Of a DNA stretch of 37,980 nucleotides, positions 1-8,968 are shown piece by piece. A model generated the notes under the pieces. It saw nothing but the letters and a program-made list of their open reading frames with translations. It was not told where the DNA came from and ran no database searches. The position numbers and the translations under genes were made by a program. How positions within the stretch are numbered: the stretch's first letter is position 1; every line of letters starts with the position of its first letter. The DNA is taken from NCBI GenBank assembly GCA_030605095.1, contig JAUWBJ010000005.1:1-37980 (forward strand), written 5' to 3'. The DNA comes from Candidatus Omnitrophota bacterium. Lineage in GTDB: Bacteria > Omnitrophota > Gorgyraeia > JABMRN01 > RBG-13-46-9.

Positions 1-89
1 AATTTCTATCTTTATCTCCATTTTTATCAAACCACTTATGTTTTTCATTACAATATCTACTTCAATTCTCTTAGGAAGGGCGGGGTTCA
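1..89. repeat. Family C element C1, partial at window edge (after panC)
   Basis: 79/90 identity by eye with C2; GGAAGGGCGGGGTTCA end; 87-89 is the panC stop codon. Confidence 0.88.
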
Positions 90-959
90 TGTCTTTTGTT
101 CGCATAATAATGATGACGGGGATAAAATAATATTATCTATCAATCTTGTCTTTCCGATAAATACGGCAATGGCTATTAAAACTTCACCTTCTACGGTAGT
201 GACCTCTCTCAAAGATTTCGTATCAACTATCGATATGTAGTCAATCTTAAGAGAGGGCTTTTCCGACAGTAAATCTCGCATCTTTTTTATAATCTTTTTC
301 GGGCTGATCTCTCCGGAACCGATTAATCCTTCCGCTAATTTAAGCGACTCATATAGAAGGGGCGTGTCTTTTCTTTCGGGCTTGGTAAGGTAAATATTTC
401 GAGAACTCATGGCGAGGCCGTCTTCTTCTCTTATTATAGGCATAATCTTCATGGTTATATCCATATTCAAATCTTCAATCATCTTCTTAACTACATACGC
501 CTGTTGCGCATCCTTCTGCCCGAAATATGCTATGTCCGGTTTAATAATCTCAAATAATTTCATCACCACTGTCGTAACGCCTCTAAAGTGGCCCGGCCTT
601 GACTTACCGCATAGATTCTCCGTCATTTTTTCCACGTCCACATAAGTGGAGAAACCCTCGGGATACATATCCTCTTTTTTCGGATAAAATATAATATCGA
701 CACCGCACTCTTTTAGCAGTTCCTCGTCTTTCTTTATATCACGCGGGTATTTTTCAAAATCCTCGTCCGGCCCAAACTGAACAGGATTGACAAAAATGCT
801 TACGATAACAATATCTGACTGATTTCGGGCAGCCCTGATAATGCTTAAGTGCCCTTCGTGCAGATAACCCATTGTCGGAACGAGGCCTACGAGTTTATTC
901 TCTTTCTTCATAATTCTGGCGTAGGTCTTCATCTTGTCTATATCGTTGATTATCTTCAT
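87..959 (-). CDS. panC: Pantothenate synthetase
   Basis: ORF with PTMGYLHEGHLSII, FVNPVQFGPDEDFEKYPRD and MSSRNIYL motifs typical of PanC; start overlaps folK stop (ATGA). Confidence 0.96.
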   Translation of the reverse strand: MKIINDIDKMKTYARIMKKENKLVGLVPTMGYLHEGHLSIIRAARNQSDIVIVSIFVNPVQFGPDEDFEKYPRDIKKDEELLKECGVDIIFYPKKEDMYPEGFSTYVDVEKMTENLCGKSRPGHFRGVTTVVMKLFEIIKPDIAYFGQKDAQQAYVVKKMIEDLNMDITMKIMPIIREEDGLAMSSRNIYLTKPERKDTPLLYESLKLAEGLIGSGEISPKKIIKKMRDLLSEKPSLKIDYISIVDTKSLREVTTVEGEVLIAIAVFIGKTRLIDNIILSPSSLLCEQKT

Positions 960-1363
960 AGCATTAATTCTCTCAATCCGCGTAAAACAAACTCTCTCTT
1001 ATGCATTCTCGGATGCGGAACCTTTAAACTTTTAGTATCTATCTTTTTCTTGCCGAAAAGGAGAATATCCAAATCTATCGCACGAGGGCCGTTTTTTATC
1101 CTTCTTTTTCTGCCGAGATGCTTTTCAATCTCCCGGAGTTCTCCTAAAAGCTTAAACGGATTAATAGTTGTCTTTATTTTCAATACGCCGTTCAAAAATT
1201 TCCCCTGCGGAGGCCCGCCCACCGGTTCTGTCTCGTAAACTGAAGAGGCCCTCTCCATTTTCACCCCTTTTATCAGCTTTACAAGCTCTATCGCCTTCTC
1301 GATATTGGCCTTTCTATCGCCCAGATTCGAGCCTACGCCGATATAAACCGGTAAACTACTCAA
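956..1363 (-). CDS. folK: 2-amino-4-hydroxy-6-hydroxymethyldihydropteridine pyrophosphokinase
   Basis: YIGVGSNLGDR, YETEPVGGPPQGKFLNGV and GPRAIDLDILLFG motifs; apparent TTG start overlapping dapL stop. Confidence 0.95.
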   Translation of the reverse strand: MSSLPVYIGVGSNLGDRKANIEKAIELVKLIKGVKMERASSVYETEPVGGPPQGKFLNGVLKIKTTINPFKLLGELREIEKHLGRKRRIKNGPRAIDLDILLFGKKKIDTKSLKVPHPRMHKREFVLRGLRELML

Positions 1364-2523
1364 ATTACCTTCCTAATCCTATCTACCGCTTCCCTTAAAC
1401 GTCGCTCGCCAACAGTGAGCGCCATCCTCACATAACCCTCGCCGCTTGAGCCAAACCCATTACCCGGCGTAACAACTACGTCTGCTTTATCCAAAAGTTC
1501 TTTCGCAAGGCTCGCGGATGTATACCTTCCAAGAACAGGGGCCCACACATAAAAGGTTGCCCTGGGCTTTGTGACCTTCCAGCCGATTTTATTCAATCCG
1601 TCTACGAAAACGTTTCTTCGTCTCTGGTAAAGCCCTTTTATGCTTTTCGAAACCCTATCAACCCTTTTTATCGCCTCGACGCCGGAGGCTTGAATAGCGT
1701 TAAAAACGCCGGAATCGATATTCGATTTCACTTTGGTAAGCGCTTCTATGACTTTTGGGTTTCCGCTGACAAAGCCAAGCCGCCAGCCTGTCATGTTAAA
1801 TATTTTCGAAAATGAATGAAATTCTACGCCTACCCCTTTTGCGCCGTCGGTTTCAAGAAAACTCAGGACCTTCAATCCGTCGAAAGAAAGCTCGCTGTAA
1901 GCAGCGTCGTGACAAACAATAATGTTGTGCCTTTCGGCAAATTTCACGACATCCTTAAAAAATGACTTATCGCATACCGCCGCAGTAGGGTTATTCGGGT
2001 AATTCAAAAATAACATTTTCGCCTTATTTAATATATGCGGTTTCATATGATGCAAGTTGGGTAAAAATGAGTTTTTCTCTAAGAGGGGCATCTTACAAGG
2101 TTGGCCCCCCGCAAAGATTATACTTGAATTGTACGGCGGATAGCATGGGTCCGGTACAAGACCTATATCGCCTTGATTAATAAAAGCAAGTGGAATATGC
2201 GAAATACCTTCTTTTGAACCTATGAGAGGAAGGATTTCTCTGTCAGGGTCTAAATCAACATTGAATCTTGATTTATACCACCTGGCAATTTCTATTCTGA
2301 GTTGGGGAAGCCCCCTGTCAAGGGCATACCTGTGCGTCTCGGGATTCAGGGTTGCTCTGTGCAGGGCATCAATTATAAATCGAGGGGTCGGCTGGTCAGG
2401 GTCACCAACGCCTAAGTCTATAATATCCCTTCCCCCCTGGCGTGCCTCCTTTTTAGCCCTGTCTATTTCCACAAAAAGGTACGGCGGTAATTTCTTTAAC
2501 CTATCCGATAAGTTTATATTCAT
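1360..2523 (-). CDS. dapL: LL-diaminopimelate aminotransferase (PLP class I/II aminotransferase)
   Basis: RLKKLPPYLFVEIDRAKKEARQGGRDIIDLGVGDPDQPTP, SFSKIFNMTGWRLGF; located next to dapB/dapA/dapF, with no dapC/D/E genes seen. Confidence 0.88.
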   Translation of the reverse strand: MNINLSDRLKKLPPYLFVEIDRAKKEARQGGRDIIDLGVGDPDQPTPRFIIDALHRATLNPETHRYALDRGLPQLRIEIARWYKSRFNVDLDPDREILPLIGSKEGISHIPLAFINQGDIGLVPDPCYPPYNSSIIFAGGQPCKMPLLEKNSFLPNLHHMKPHILNKAKMLFLNYPNNPTAAVCDKSFFKDVVKFAERHNIIVCHDAAYSELSFDGLKVLSFLETDGAKGVGVEFHSFSKIFNMTGWRLGFVSGNPKVIEALTKVKSNIDSGVFNAIQASGVEAIKRVDRVSKSIKGLYQRRRNVFVDGLNKIGWKVTKPRATFYVWAPVLGRYTSASLAKELLDKADVVVTPGNGFGSSGEGYVRMALTVGERRLREAVDRIRKVI

Positions 2524-2548
2524 TTCTTAATCCTTAATTCTTAATCCT
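2524..2548 (-). repeat. Short tandem ATTAAG repeat between dapB and dapL
   Basis: Minus strand GGATTAAGAATTAAGGATTAAGAAATG ahead of the neighbouring gene. Confidence 0.6.
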
Positions 2549-2551
2549 ACA

Positions 2552-3274
2552 CTACAATCCTAATACATCCGACATCGAAAAGAGACCCTTATTCTTTTTA
2601 GCGACAAATCTCGCTGCTTTTAACGCTCCGAGCGCGAATATATCCCTTGTCTTGGCGCTATGCGAAATCTTTAACGTATCCACTTTGCTTTCAAAGGTTA
2701 TATCGTGGTCTCCGACGATTTCGCCTTCCCGCATGGATTCTATAGGTATATCCGTATCACCGAGTTTTTCTTTAACAATATTTGCCATCAATTTCGCTGT
2801 TCCGCTCGGTTTATCTTTTTTATGAGTATGGTGCGCCTCCTTTATGCTTACGCTATAGTCCTTTCTCAGTGTTTTAGCGACTTTTTCTATAAGGCTGAAA
2901 AACACGTTAACAGCCACTGACATATTCGGAGAAAGGACAATCGGTATAACCTTGGAGGCCTCTTCTATAACAGCCCTCTCTTCACTGGATAAGCCAGTGG
3001 TGCCAATCACCATAGCCTTTTTACGCTCTTTTGCTATCTTAACATGCTCGATTGTTGCCTTCGGGCTCGTAAATTCTATTATACAATCGTATTCGGCTTT
3101 AATTTGATTTAAATCGCTTACGATGTCAACCTCTGAAGCTGTTTCTATACGTGTATTTACGCGTGAAACAGCTTCAACCCCTGCCACAACTTTAAAATCA
3201 GCATCCTTCCGGGCAAGCTCTGTAATTCGCTTCCCCATTCTACCTGATGCGCCGCTAACCACTATTTTTATCAT
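2552..3274 (-). CDS. dapB: 4-hydroxy-tetrahydrodipicolinate reductase, containing an in-frame palindromic insert
   Basis: GASGRMGKRI, IGTTGLSSEE, EAHHTHKKDKPSGTA motifs; residues EAVSRVNTRIETAS are encoded by the palindrome at 3134-3176. Confidence 0.95.
   Translation of the reverse strand: MIKIVVSGASGRMGKRITELARKDADFKVVAGVEAVSRVNTRIETASEVDIVSDLNQIKAEYDCIIEFTSPKATIEHVKIAKERKKAMVIGTTGLSSEERAVIEEASKVIPIVLSPNMSVAVNVFFSLIEKVAKTLRKDYSVSIKEAHHTHKKDKPSGTAKLMANIVKEKLGDTDIPIESMREGEIVGDHDITFESKVDTLKISHSAKTRDIFALGALKAARFVAKKNKGLFSMSDVLGL
3134..3176. repeat. Family B element B3, in frame within dapB
   Basis: tgaagctgtttc tatacgtgtatttacgcgt gaaacagcttca (43 bp), the same arms as the element at 17048-17089. 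Confidence 0.93.
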
Positions 3275-3285
3275 TTTTTTCCTTC

Positions 3286-3361
3286 TGAACCGTTTGCGAT
3301 TTTCCGTTCAACCTGTCCCCCTTGCGGGGACAGGTTGAATTGAAATATCACAAACGGTTCA
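3286..3361. repeat. Family A palindromic element A1 (dapA/dapB junction)
   Basis: 76 bp, TGAACCGTTTG...CAAACGGTTCA; 3359-3361 is the dapA stop codon. Confidence 0.95.
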
Positions 3362-4222
3362 CCTGAAGTAGGTCCTTAACGCCTCCTTTAATTTCGCTTC
3401 ATTCTCTTTTTCCATTTCGCAAAGCGGTAATCTTAATTCCCCGTTTAGCCTTTTAAGCATTCTCATTGAGGTCTTAACAGGTATCGGATTTGTTTCAATA
3501 AACATCGCCTTGCAGAGCGGAAGTATATGATAATGTAGTTTTCTTGCTTTTTCGGTGTCTCCTTGTAAAAAAGCGGATACCATATCACGCACTTCTTTTG
3601 GGACAATATTAGCCACAACGCTTACAACGCCTTTTGCACCAACTGCCATCATAGGCAGAGTAAGCGAGTCGTCACCGCTCAATACCGTTATGTCGCACAA
3701 AGACAGAATCCGGCTTACCTGGTCGAGGCTTCCCGAGGCTTCCTTAATAGCGACAATACTATCGATTCTGGAAAGTCGCGCTACTGTCTCCGGCTTGAGA
3801 GATATACCTGTCCGGGAGGGAACGTTATAAACCATAACAGGTATATCCGTACTTTTAGCGATTGCCTCATAATGCCTGTATTGGCCTTCGGGTGTGGGCT
3901 TATTATAATAGGGCGTAATCGATAATACGCCGTCACAGCCTGCTCTTTTGGCATATTTCGTAAGGGCAATCGCTTCTTCGGTGCTGTTTGAGCCCGCTCC
4001 CGCAACGACAGGGACCCTCTTATGTACTATCTCACAGGTAAGCTTCATAAGGCGTTTCTGCTCCTGGTGAGCAAGAGTCGCCGACTCTCCCGTGCAGCCG
4101 GCGGGAACAATTCCGTTAGTTCCGTTTTTTATCTGGAATTCTACCAGTTCCTTAAATTTTTTCTCATCTACCTTACCGTTTTTAAACGGTGTAACAATCG
4201 CGACAAATGAACCTTTAAACAT
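3359..4222 (-). CDS. dapA: 4-hydroxy-tetrahydrodipicolinate synthase
   Basis: GTNGIVPAGCTGESATLAHQEQ, YYNKPTPEGQYRHYEAIA, YNVPSRTG motifs. Confidence 0.96.
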   Translation of the reverse strand: MFKGSFVAIVTPFKNGKVDEKKFKELVEFQIKNGTNGIVPAGCTGESATLAHQEQKRLMKLTCEIVHKRVPVVAGAGSNSTEEAIALTKYAKRAGCDGVLSITPYYNKPTPEGQYRHYEAIAKSTDIPVMVYNVPSRTGISLKPETVARLSRIDSIVAIKEASGSLDQVSRILSLCDITVLSGDDSLTLPMMAVGAKGVVSVVANIVPKEVRDMVSAFLQGDTEKARKLHYHILPLCKAMFIETNPIPVKTSMRMLKRLNGELRLPLCEMEKENEAKLKEALRTYFR

Positions 4223-5033
4223 AATTTATTCCTCCTTCAAAAACAATATGCGCTCCTCCTTCAAGATAGACATCGTGAAAGCGGTTGAGTTCTTTCCTGA
4301 AATAAACCTTCAAAACATCTTTACTTCTGGTAATGGCGTTGATGGGCTGTTGTGCACCGTTTACTAAATGTGAAATAATAGCTGAGGCGACAACGCCCGT
4401 ACCGCAGGAATGCGTTTCATCTTCAACGCCTCTTTCGTAAGTCCGTAGCGAGATGGTTGATTTATCTATCGGCTTTACAAAATCTGCGTTTGTTCCTTCC
4501 GGTTCAAACAATCTGTGATACCTTATCTTTTTCCCCATTTCTTTGACAGGATAATTCTCTATATTTTCGACAAAGTGGATAACATGCGGAACCCCTGTAT
4601 TCACCGTATGAATATTCATAATTGTTTTTCCGATGCCGATATTCTGCTCGAGTTTAATGTCCCTGGGTGGTGTCATCTTTATCCTGACAACCTTATCTTT
4701 TATCTCCGCTTCTATTATCCCTGAGCCTGTCTCAATCTTAATAGAAGAACCGCACCACTTCTTTTGATAAGCATATAAGGCGCTCGCCCTCGCGCCGTTT
4801 GCGCACATCGTTACTTCCGAGCCGTCAGGGTTAAAAATTCTCATTTTGAAATCTGCCTTTTTAGAATCCTCCAGAACAAGAAGCCCGTCGGCTCCGGCAG
4901 AATATTTTCTCCTCGAGGAGAATCTTGCAAAATCGCCCAAATCGGATACCCTGTCTCTCAGCCTCTTTTCTCTGTTGTCAACGATTATAAAATCGTTTCC
5001 GCTGGCAACGGCCTTTGTGAAATTTACCTTCAT
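4215..5033 (-). CDS. dapF: Diaminopimelate epimerase
   Basis: GNDFIIVDNR, MCANGARASALYAY, ETHSCGTGVVASA motifs. Confidence 0.95.
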   Translation of the reverse strand: MKVNFTKAVASGNDFIIVDNREKRLRDRVSDLGDFARFSSRRKYSAGADGLLVLEDSKKADFKMRIFNPDGSEVTMCANGARASALYAYQKKWCGSSIKIETGSGIIEAEIKDKVVRIKMTPPRDIKLEQNIGIGKTIMNIHTVNTGVPHVIHFVENIENYPVKEMGKKIRYHRLFEPEGTNADFVKPIDKSTISLRTYERGVEDETHSCGTGVVASAIISHLVNGAQQPINAITRSKDVLKVYFRKELNRFHDVYLEGGAHIVFEGGINYV

Positions 5034-5140
5034 CCCGTTACAAATCCTTCCATTTTTTGCTTAATTTTCCAAAATACATATATGCAGACGTCGCCATTAT
5101 AATTATTCCAGATTTGTATATTTAAGATTTGTAACGGGAT
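5032..5140. repeat. Inverted repeat filling the lysA/dapF spacer
   Basis: atcccgttacaaatc (5032-5046) and gatttgtaacgggat (5126-5140) are exact reverse complements. Confidence 0.88.
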
Positions 5141-6385
5141 TCATCCTCTAAAGAGCTCCCCCTTAACAAGGTCTTTGTAAGTCTCTCTCTTTTTGACAAC
5201 AAGGAATTTCTTTCTATCTACCATTACCTCCGAGGCGCGGGGCCGTGAATTGTAGTTACTGGACATGGTATAACCGTACGCGCCTGCGCCCATTATAGCA
5301 AGTAAATCACCCTGTTTTAAAGCCGGCAAAGCCCTCCCTTTGGCAAGAAAATCGCCGCTTTCGCATATTGGCCCGACTATATCGTATCTCGTTTTTTTCA
5401 GCCTCCCTCGAGATTTAGTAACAGGGCGAACCGTATGATATGCTTCGTAAAGACTCGGCCTGATAAAATCATTCATGCCGCTGTCTACTATGATGAAATT
5501 TTTTTGTCCGGTTTTCTTTCTAAATAAAACCTTTGTAACCATTATCCCGCTATTGCCGGAGATGAATCTCCCCGGTTCGAGAATAAGCTTTAATTTCGAT
5601 TTTCTGACTAAAGGCAATATCTTCTTCGCAAAGCTCAATGCCGTCTGGGGCTTCTCTAACGAATACACAATGCCCAGGCCCCCTCCTATATTAAGGTATT
5701 CCACAAATATCTTATTGGTCTCTAAAAACCTCAATACCTTCTTTATGGCGCTCTGAAAGGGGCGCGCGTCCAGGATCTGGGAACCTATATGTATATGCAC
5801 CCCTCGTATTTTTGCATTCCTGTATTTCCAACTCGAACGGAATATGGCCTTTGCTGTTTTAAAATCAACGCCGAACTTTGTCCCACCCATTCCGGTCGTT
5901 ATATAGCCATGGGTTGAAACCTGGACATCCGGATTTATCCTGATGGCAATATTCACTTTTCTTTTCATTTCTCTGGCGCATCTATTTATTAACGCGAGCT
6001 CTTCATGAGATTCTATATTGAAAAAGAGTATTCCATAGCGGATAGCATCCATAATCTCGTCTCTTTTTTTGCCGACACCAGCGTAAACAATTTTTCTGGG
6101 GTCTACCTTGACTAACTTTGCCCTGTAAAGCTCGCCGCCGGAGACAATATCCAGTCCGGCGCCGGCATTGACAAGCGTCTTTAAGACAGCTAGATTAGAA
6201 TTGCTCTTTACGGAAAAACAGATAAGCGGCGAGGCCTCCCGAAGAGCATCTCTTATCTTCCTGTAGTGGTCAAGAAGCGTATTCTTACTATAAATATAAA
6301 GAGGCGTGCCTACCTCTCTGGCTATTCTGGCGACCTTTACGTCCTCGCAATAAAGCGAGCGGGCTCTGTATTTAAAACGATGCAT
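5141..6385 (-). CDS. lysA: Diaminopimelate decarboxylase
   Basis: CFSVKSNSNLAVLKTL, GAGLDIVSGGELYRA, HIHIGSQI, EPGRFISGNSG, GAYGYTMSSNYNSRPRASEV motifs. Confidence 0.96.
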   Translation of the reverse strand: MHRFKYRARSLYCEDVKVARIAREVGTPLYIYSKNTLLDHYRKIRDALREASPLICFSVKSNSNLAVLKTLVNAGAGLDIVSGGELYRAKLVKVDPRKIVYAGVGKKRDEIMDAIRYGILFFNIESHEELALINRCAREMKRKVNIAIRINPDVQVSTHGYITTGMGGTKFGVDFKTAKAIFRSSWKYRNAKIRGVHIHIGSQILDARPFQSAIKKVLRFLETNKIFVEYLNIGGGLGIVYSLEKPQTALSFAKKILPLVRKSKLKLILEPGRFISGNSGIMVTKVLFRKKTGQKNFIIVDSGMNDFIRPSLYEAYHTVRPVTKSRGRLKKTRYDIVGPICESGDFLAKGRALPALKQGDLLAIMGAGAYGYTMSSNYNSRPRASEVMVDRKKFLVVKKRETYKDLVKGELFRG

Positions 6386-6386
6386 G

Positions 6387-7766
6387 TTAACCTCTTAAAA
6401 TTTTATTCCATTTCTTTATTTCTTTTTTTACAAACAAAGGGTTCGTACTACCGATAGACTTTTTAAACTTCACGGAAGAAGTCGGGTTCAAAATGGCGAA
6501 TATATTTTTTTCAAAAGATTTAGAAAATTTCTTAAGTTCTTTTAAACTAAGTTGAGAGATACTTTTTTTATTTTTTTCACTATGTTTTATAAGTCTTCCG
6601 GTAATATCGTGCGCTTTTCTAAAAGATATTCCTTTCTTTACAAGATACTCAGCTATATCAGTAGCAAAAATAGATTCATCCTTAAACACAGATGCTACTT
6701 TATTCTCGCTTATTTTTACACTCTTAAAAATGCCCCCTAACAATTTAAGCTCTTCATTTACTATTTCAACCGAATTAAATAAAGGCTCTTTATCCAGTTG
6801 CATGTCTCTATTATAAGATAAAGGTAAACCTTTGAGCATACCGGCTACACTTACCAGATTACTGTAAATCTGACTGGCCCTACCTCTTATGAGCTCCAGC
6901 ACATCCGGATTCTTCTTCTGCGGCATAAGAGAACTGCCCGTGCAATACCTTTCGTCTATCTCGACAAATCCGAATTCCTTCGTTCCATAAAGAATGAGAT
7001 CCTCCGAAATCCTGGAAAGATGCATTGACATAATAGAAAGAACACTCAAGAATTCCACAATAAAGTCTCTGTCACTTACGGCATCTATACTGTTTTTCGA
7101 AATAGCTTTAAATCCCAAGAGTTTCTTCAGATAAACCCTATCTATCGGAAGCGTAGTACCGCTTAAAGCACCGCTTCCTGAAACCAAAAGGTCTGTTCTT
7201 TTCTTGGTATCGCAGAGTCTCGCCTTATCCCTTTCGAGCATTTCAATATACGCCAGTAGAATATGCGAGAAGAGGATTGGCTGGGCATGTTCCAGATGAG
7301 TATACCCAGGAATAATGAACCCGAAGTATCTCTTTGCGGCGCCTAAAATCGACTTCTGTAAAAGCGCCGCTGATTTAAAAAGCATATCTATCTTATCCTT
7401 ACAATACATTCTTGTATCATTTACAACCTGGTCATTTCTTGATCTGGCGGCATGGAGTTTATTTGCCACTCTTCCCACCTTCTTTTCCAGCGCAAACTGG
7501 ATATTAGAGTGAATATCCTCAAAGTCCTTGTCTATCCTGAAAGTGCCTTTTTTAACCGACCTCAAAATAGAGTTAAGACCTTTTGCGATAGTTCTTGCTT
7601 CTTCCGGCTTTATAATTTTTGTTTTACCCAGCATTTTAGCGTGAGCCATAGAGCCTAAGCAGTCGTAAATCGCAAGTTCCTTATCTACATCAATGCTCGA
7701 TGTGAAAGAAAGAACCTCTTTCTTCATTTTCTTACTGAATCTACCGCCCCACATCTTCTTCGCCAT
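6387..7766 (-). CDS. argH: Argininosuccinate lyase
   Basis: MWGGRFSKK, HAARSRNDQV, GYTHLEHAQPI, GSSLMPQKKNPD motifs. Confidence 0.97.
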   Translation of the reverse strand: MAKKMWGGRFSKKMKKEVLSFTSSIDVDKELAIYDCLGSMAHAKMLGKTKIIKPEEARTIAKGLNSILRSVKKGTFRIDKDFEDIHSNIQFALEKKVGRVANKLHAARSRNDQVVNDTRMYCKDKIDMLFKSAALLQKSILGAAKRYFGFIIPGYTHLEHAQPILFSHILLAYIEMLERDKARLCDTKKRTDLLVSGSGALSGTTLPIDRVYLKKLLGFKAISKNSIDAVSDRDFIVEFLSVLSIMSMHLSRISEDLILYGTKEFGFVEIDERYCTGSSLMPQKKNPDVLELIRGRASQIYSNLVSVAGMLKGLPLSYNRDMQLDKEPLFNSVEIVNEELKLLGGIFKSVKISENKVASVFKDESIFATDIAEYLVKKGISFRKAHDITGRLIKHSEKNKKSISQLSLKELKKFSKSFEKNIFAILNPTSSVKFKKSIGSTNPLFVKKEIKKWNKILRG

Positions 7767-7778
7767 TTTTCCTCCAGC

Positions 7779-8954
7779 TTAATGCTTCTTGTAAGGGAGA
7801 CCCCAGAGTTCGATAAAACCCTTCGCTAAAGACTGGTCGAACTTATCCCCTTTGCCGTAAGTCGCCAGTTCCTTCTTGTAAAGCGAGTTAGGTGACTTCC
7901 TACCAACTATAGAGACATTTCCCTTCAGCAGTTTTATATTCACCGTACCCTCTACTTTCCCTTGCGTATAATCCACAAATTTATCTATCGCCTCTTTTAG
8001 CGGCGTGTACCAAAGACCATCATATATGAGCCTTGAATATCTTAAAGAGGTGATTTCCTTAAAATAGAGGGTTTCCCTATCCAGCACTAAGCCCTCCAGC
8101 GCCTTATGCGCCTCGAGAAGTATATTCGCGGCAGGCGCCTCATAAAGTTCCCTTGACTTGATTCCAACAAGTCTATCTTCAATAAGGTCTGACCTTCCTA
8201 TCGAATACCTTCCGCCTATTTCGTTCAATTTATTTATAAGCTTTACCCCATCGAGGTTCTTGCCGTTTATCTTTTTCGGAATGCCTTTTTTGAAATATAT
8301 CTTAAGATAACACGGCTTATTCGGCGATTTGTTAATCGGTTTTGTTATCTGATAAGCGTTCTCTTCAGGCTCAAGCCAGGGGTCTTCAAGTTTGCCGCTT
8401 TCAATACTTACGCCCCAGAGATTTTTATCGATGCTATATGGTTTTTTCTTTGTAACATCTATCGGGATTTTATGGACCTTCGCATATCTCATTTCCGCTT
8501 CCCTTGTCGGGAGGTCCCATTCCCTCACAGGCGCTATTACCTTGAGCTTCGAATCCAAAACGCCTACGGAAACCTCAAATCTTACCTGGTCATTGCCTTT
8601 GCCGGTGCACCCGTGCGCTACGAATTTGGCGCCTTCTTTATGGGCTACTTCTACAAGTTTCTTAGCAATAAGAGGCCTCGAAAGGGCTGTGGCGAGAAAG
8701 TATTTTGACTCATAGACAGCGTTTGCTTTCATGCTTGGCCAGATGAATTCTTCCACGAATTCCTTCTTTAGATCGCCGATAATCATTTTGTTCGCGCCGG
8801 CGCTCTTTGCTCTTTTTTTCGCAATTTGAAAATTCTGCCCCTGCCCCACCTCCGCCAGGTAACATATAACATTGAAGCCCTTTTCTTTTAGCCATTTAAC
8901 CGCGACTGATGTATCCAACCCGCCGGAATACGCCAATATTACCTTTTTTGCCAT
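7779..8954 (-). CDS. argG: Argininosuccinate synthase
   Basis: VILAYSGGLDTSVAVKWL, HGCTGKGNDQVRFE, REWDLPTREAEMRYA motifs. Confidence 0.97.
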   Translation of the reverse strand: MAKKVILAYSGGLDTSVAVKWLKEKGFNVICYLAEVGQGQNFQIAKKRAKSAGANKMIIGDLKKEFVEEFIWPSMKANAVYESKYFLATALSRPLIAKKLVEVAHKEGAKFVAHGCTGKGNDQVRFEVSVGVLDSKLKVIAPVREWDLPTREAEMRYAKVHKIPIDVTKKKPYSIDKNLWGVSIESGKLEDPWLEPEENAYQITKPINKSPNKPCYLKIYFKKGIPKKINGKNLDGVKLINKLNEIGGRYSIGRSDLIEDRLVGIKSRELYEAPAANILLEAHKALEGLVLDRETLYFKEITSLRYSRLIYDGLWYTPLKEAIDKFVDYTQGKVEGTVNIKLLKGNVSIVGRKSPNSLYKKELATYGKGDKFDQSLAKGFIELWGLPYKKH

Positions 8955-8968
8955 AATATTATCCTCTC

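Noticed and set aside
5041-5125. Lysine riboswitch in the lysA/dapF region
   Set aside because: The spacer is too short and lacks recognisable L-box conserved elements; it is an inverted repeat inside the operon.
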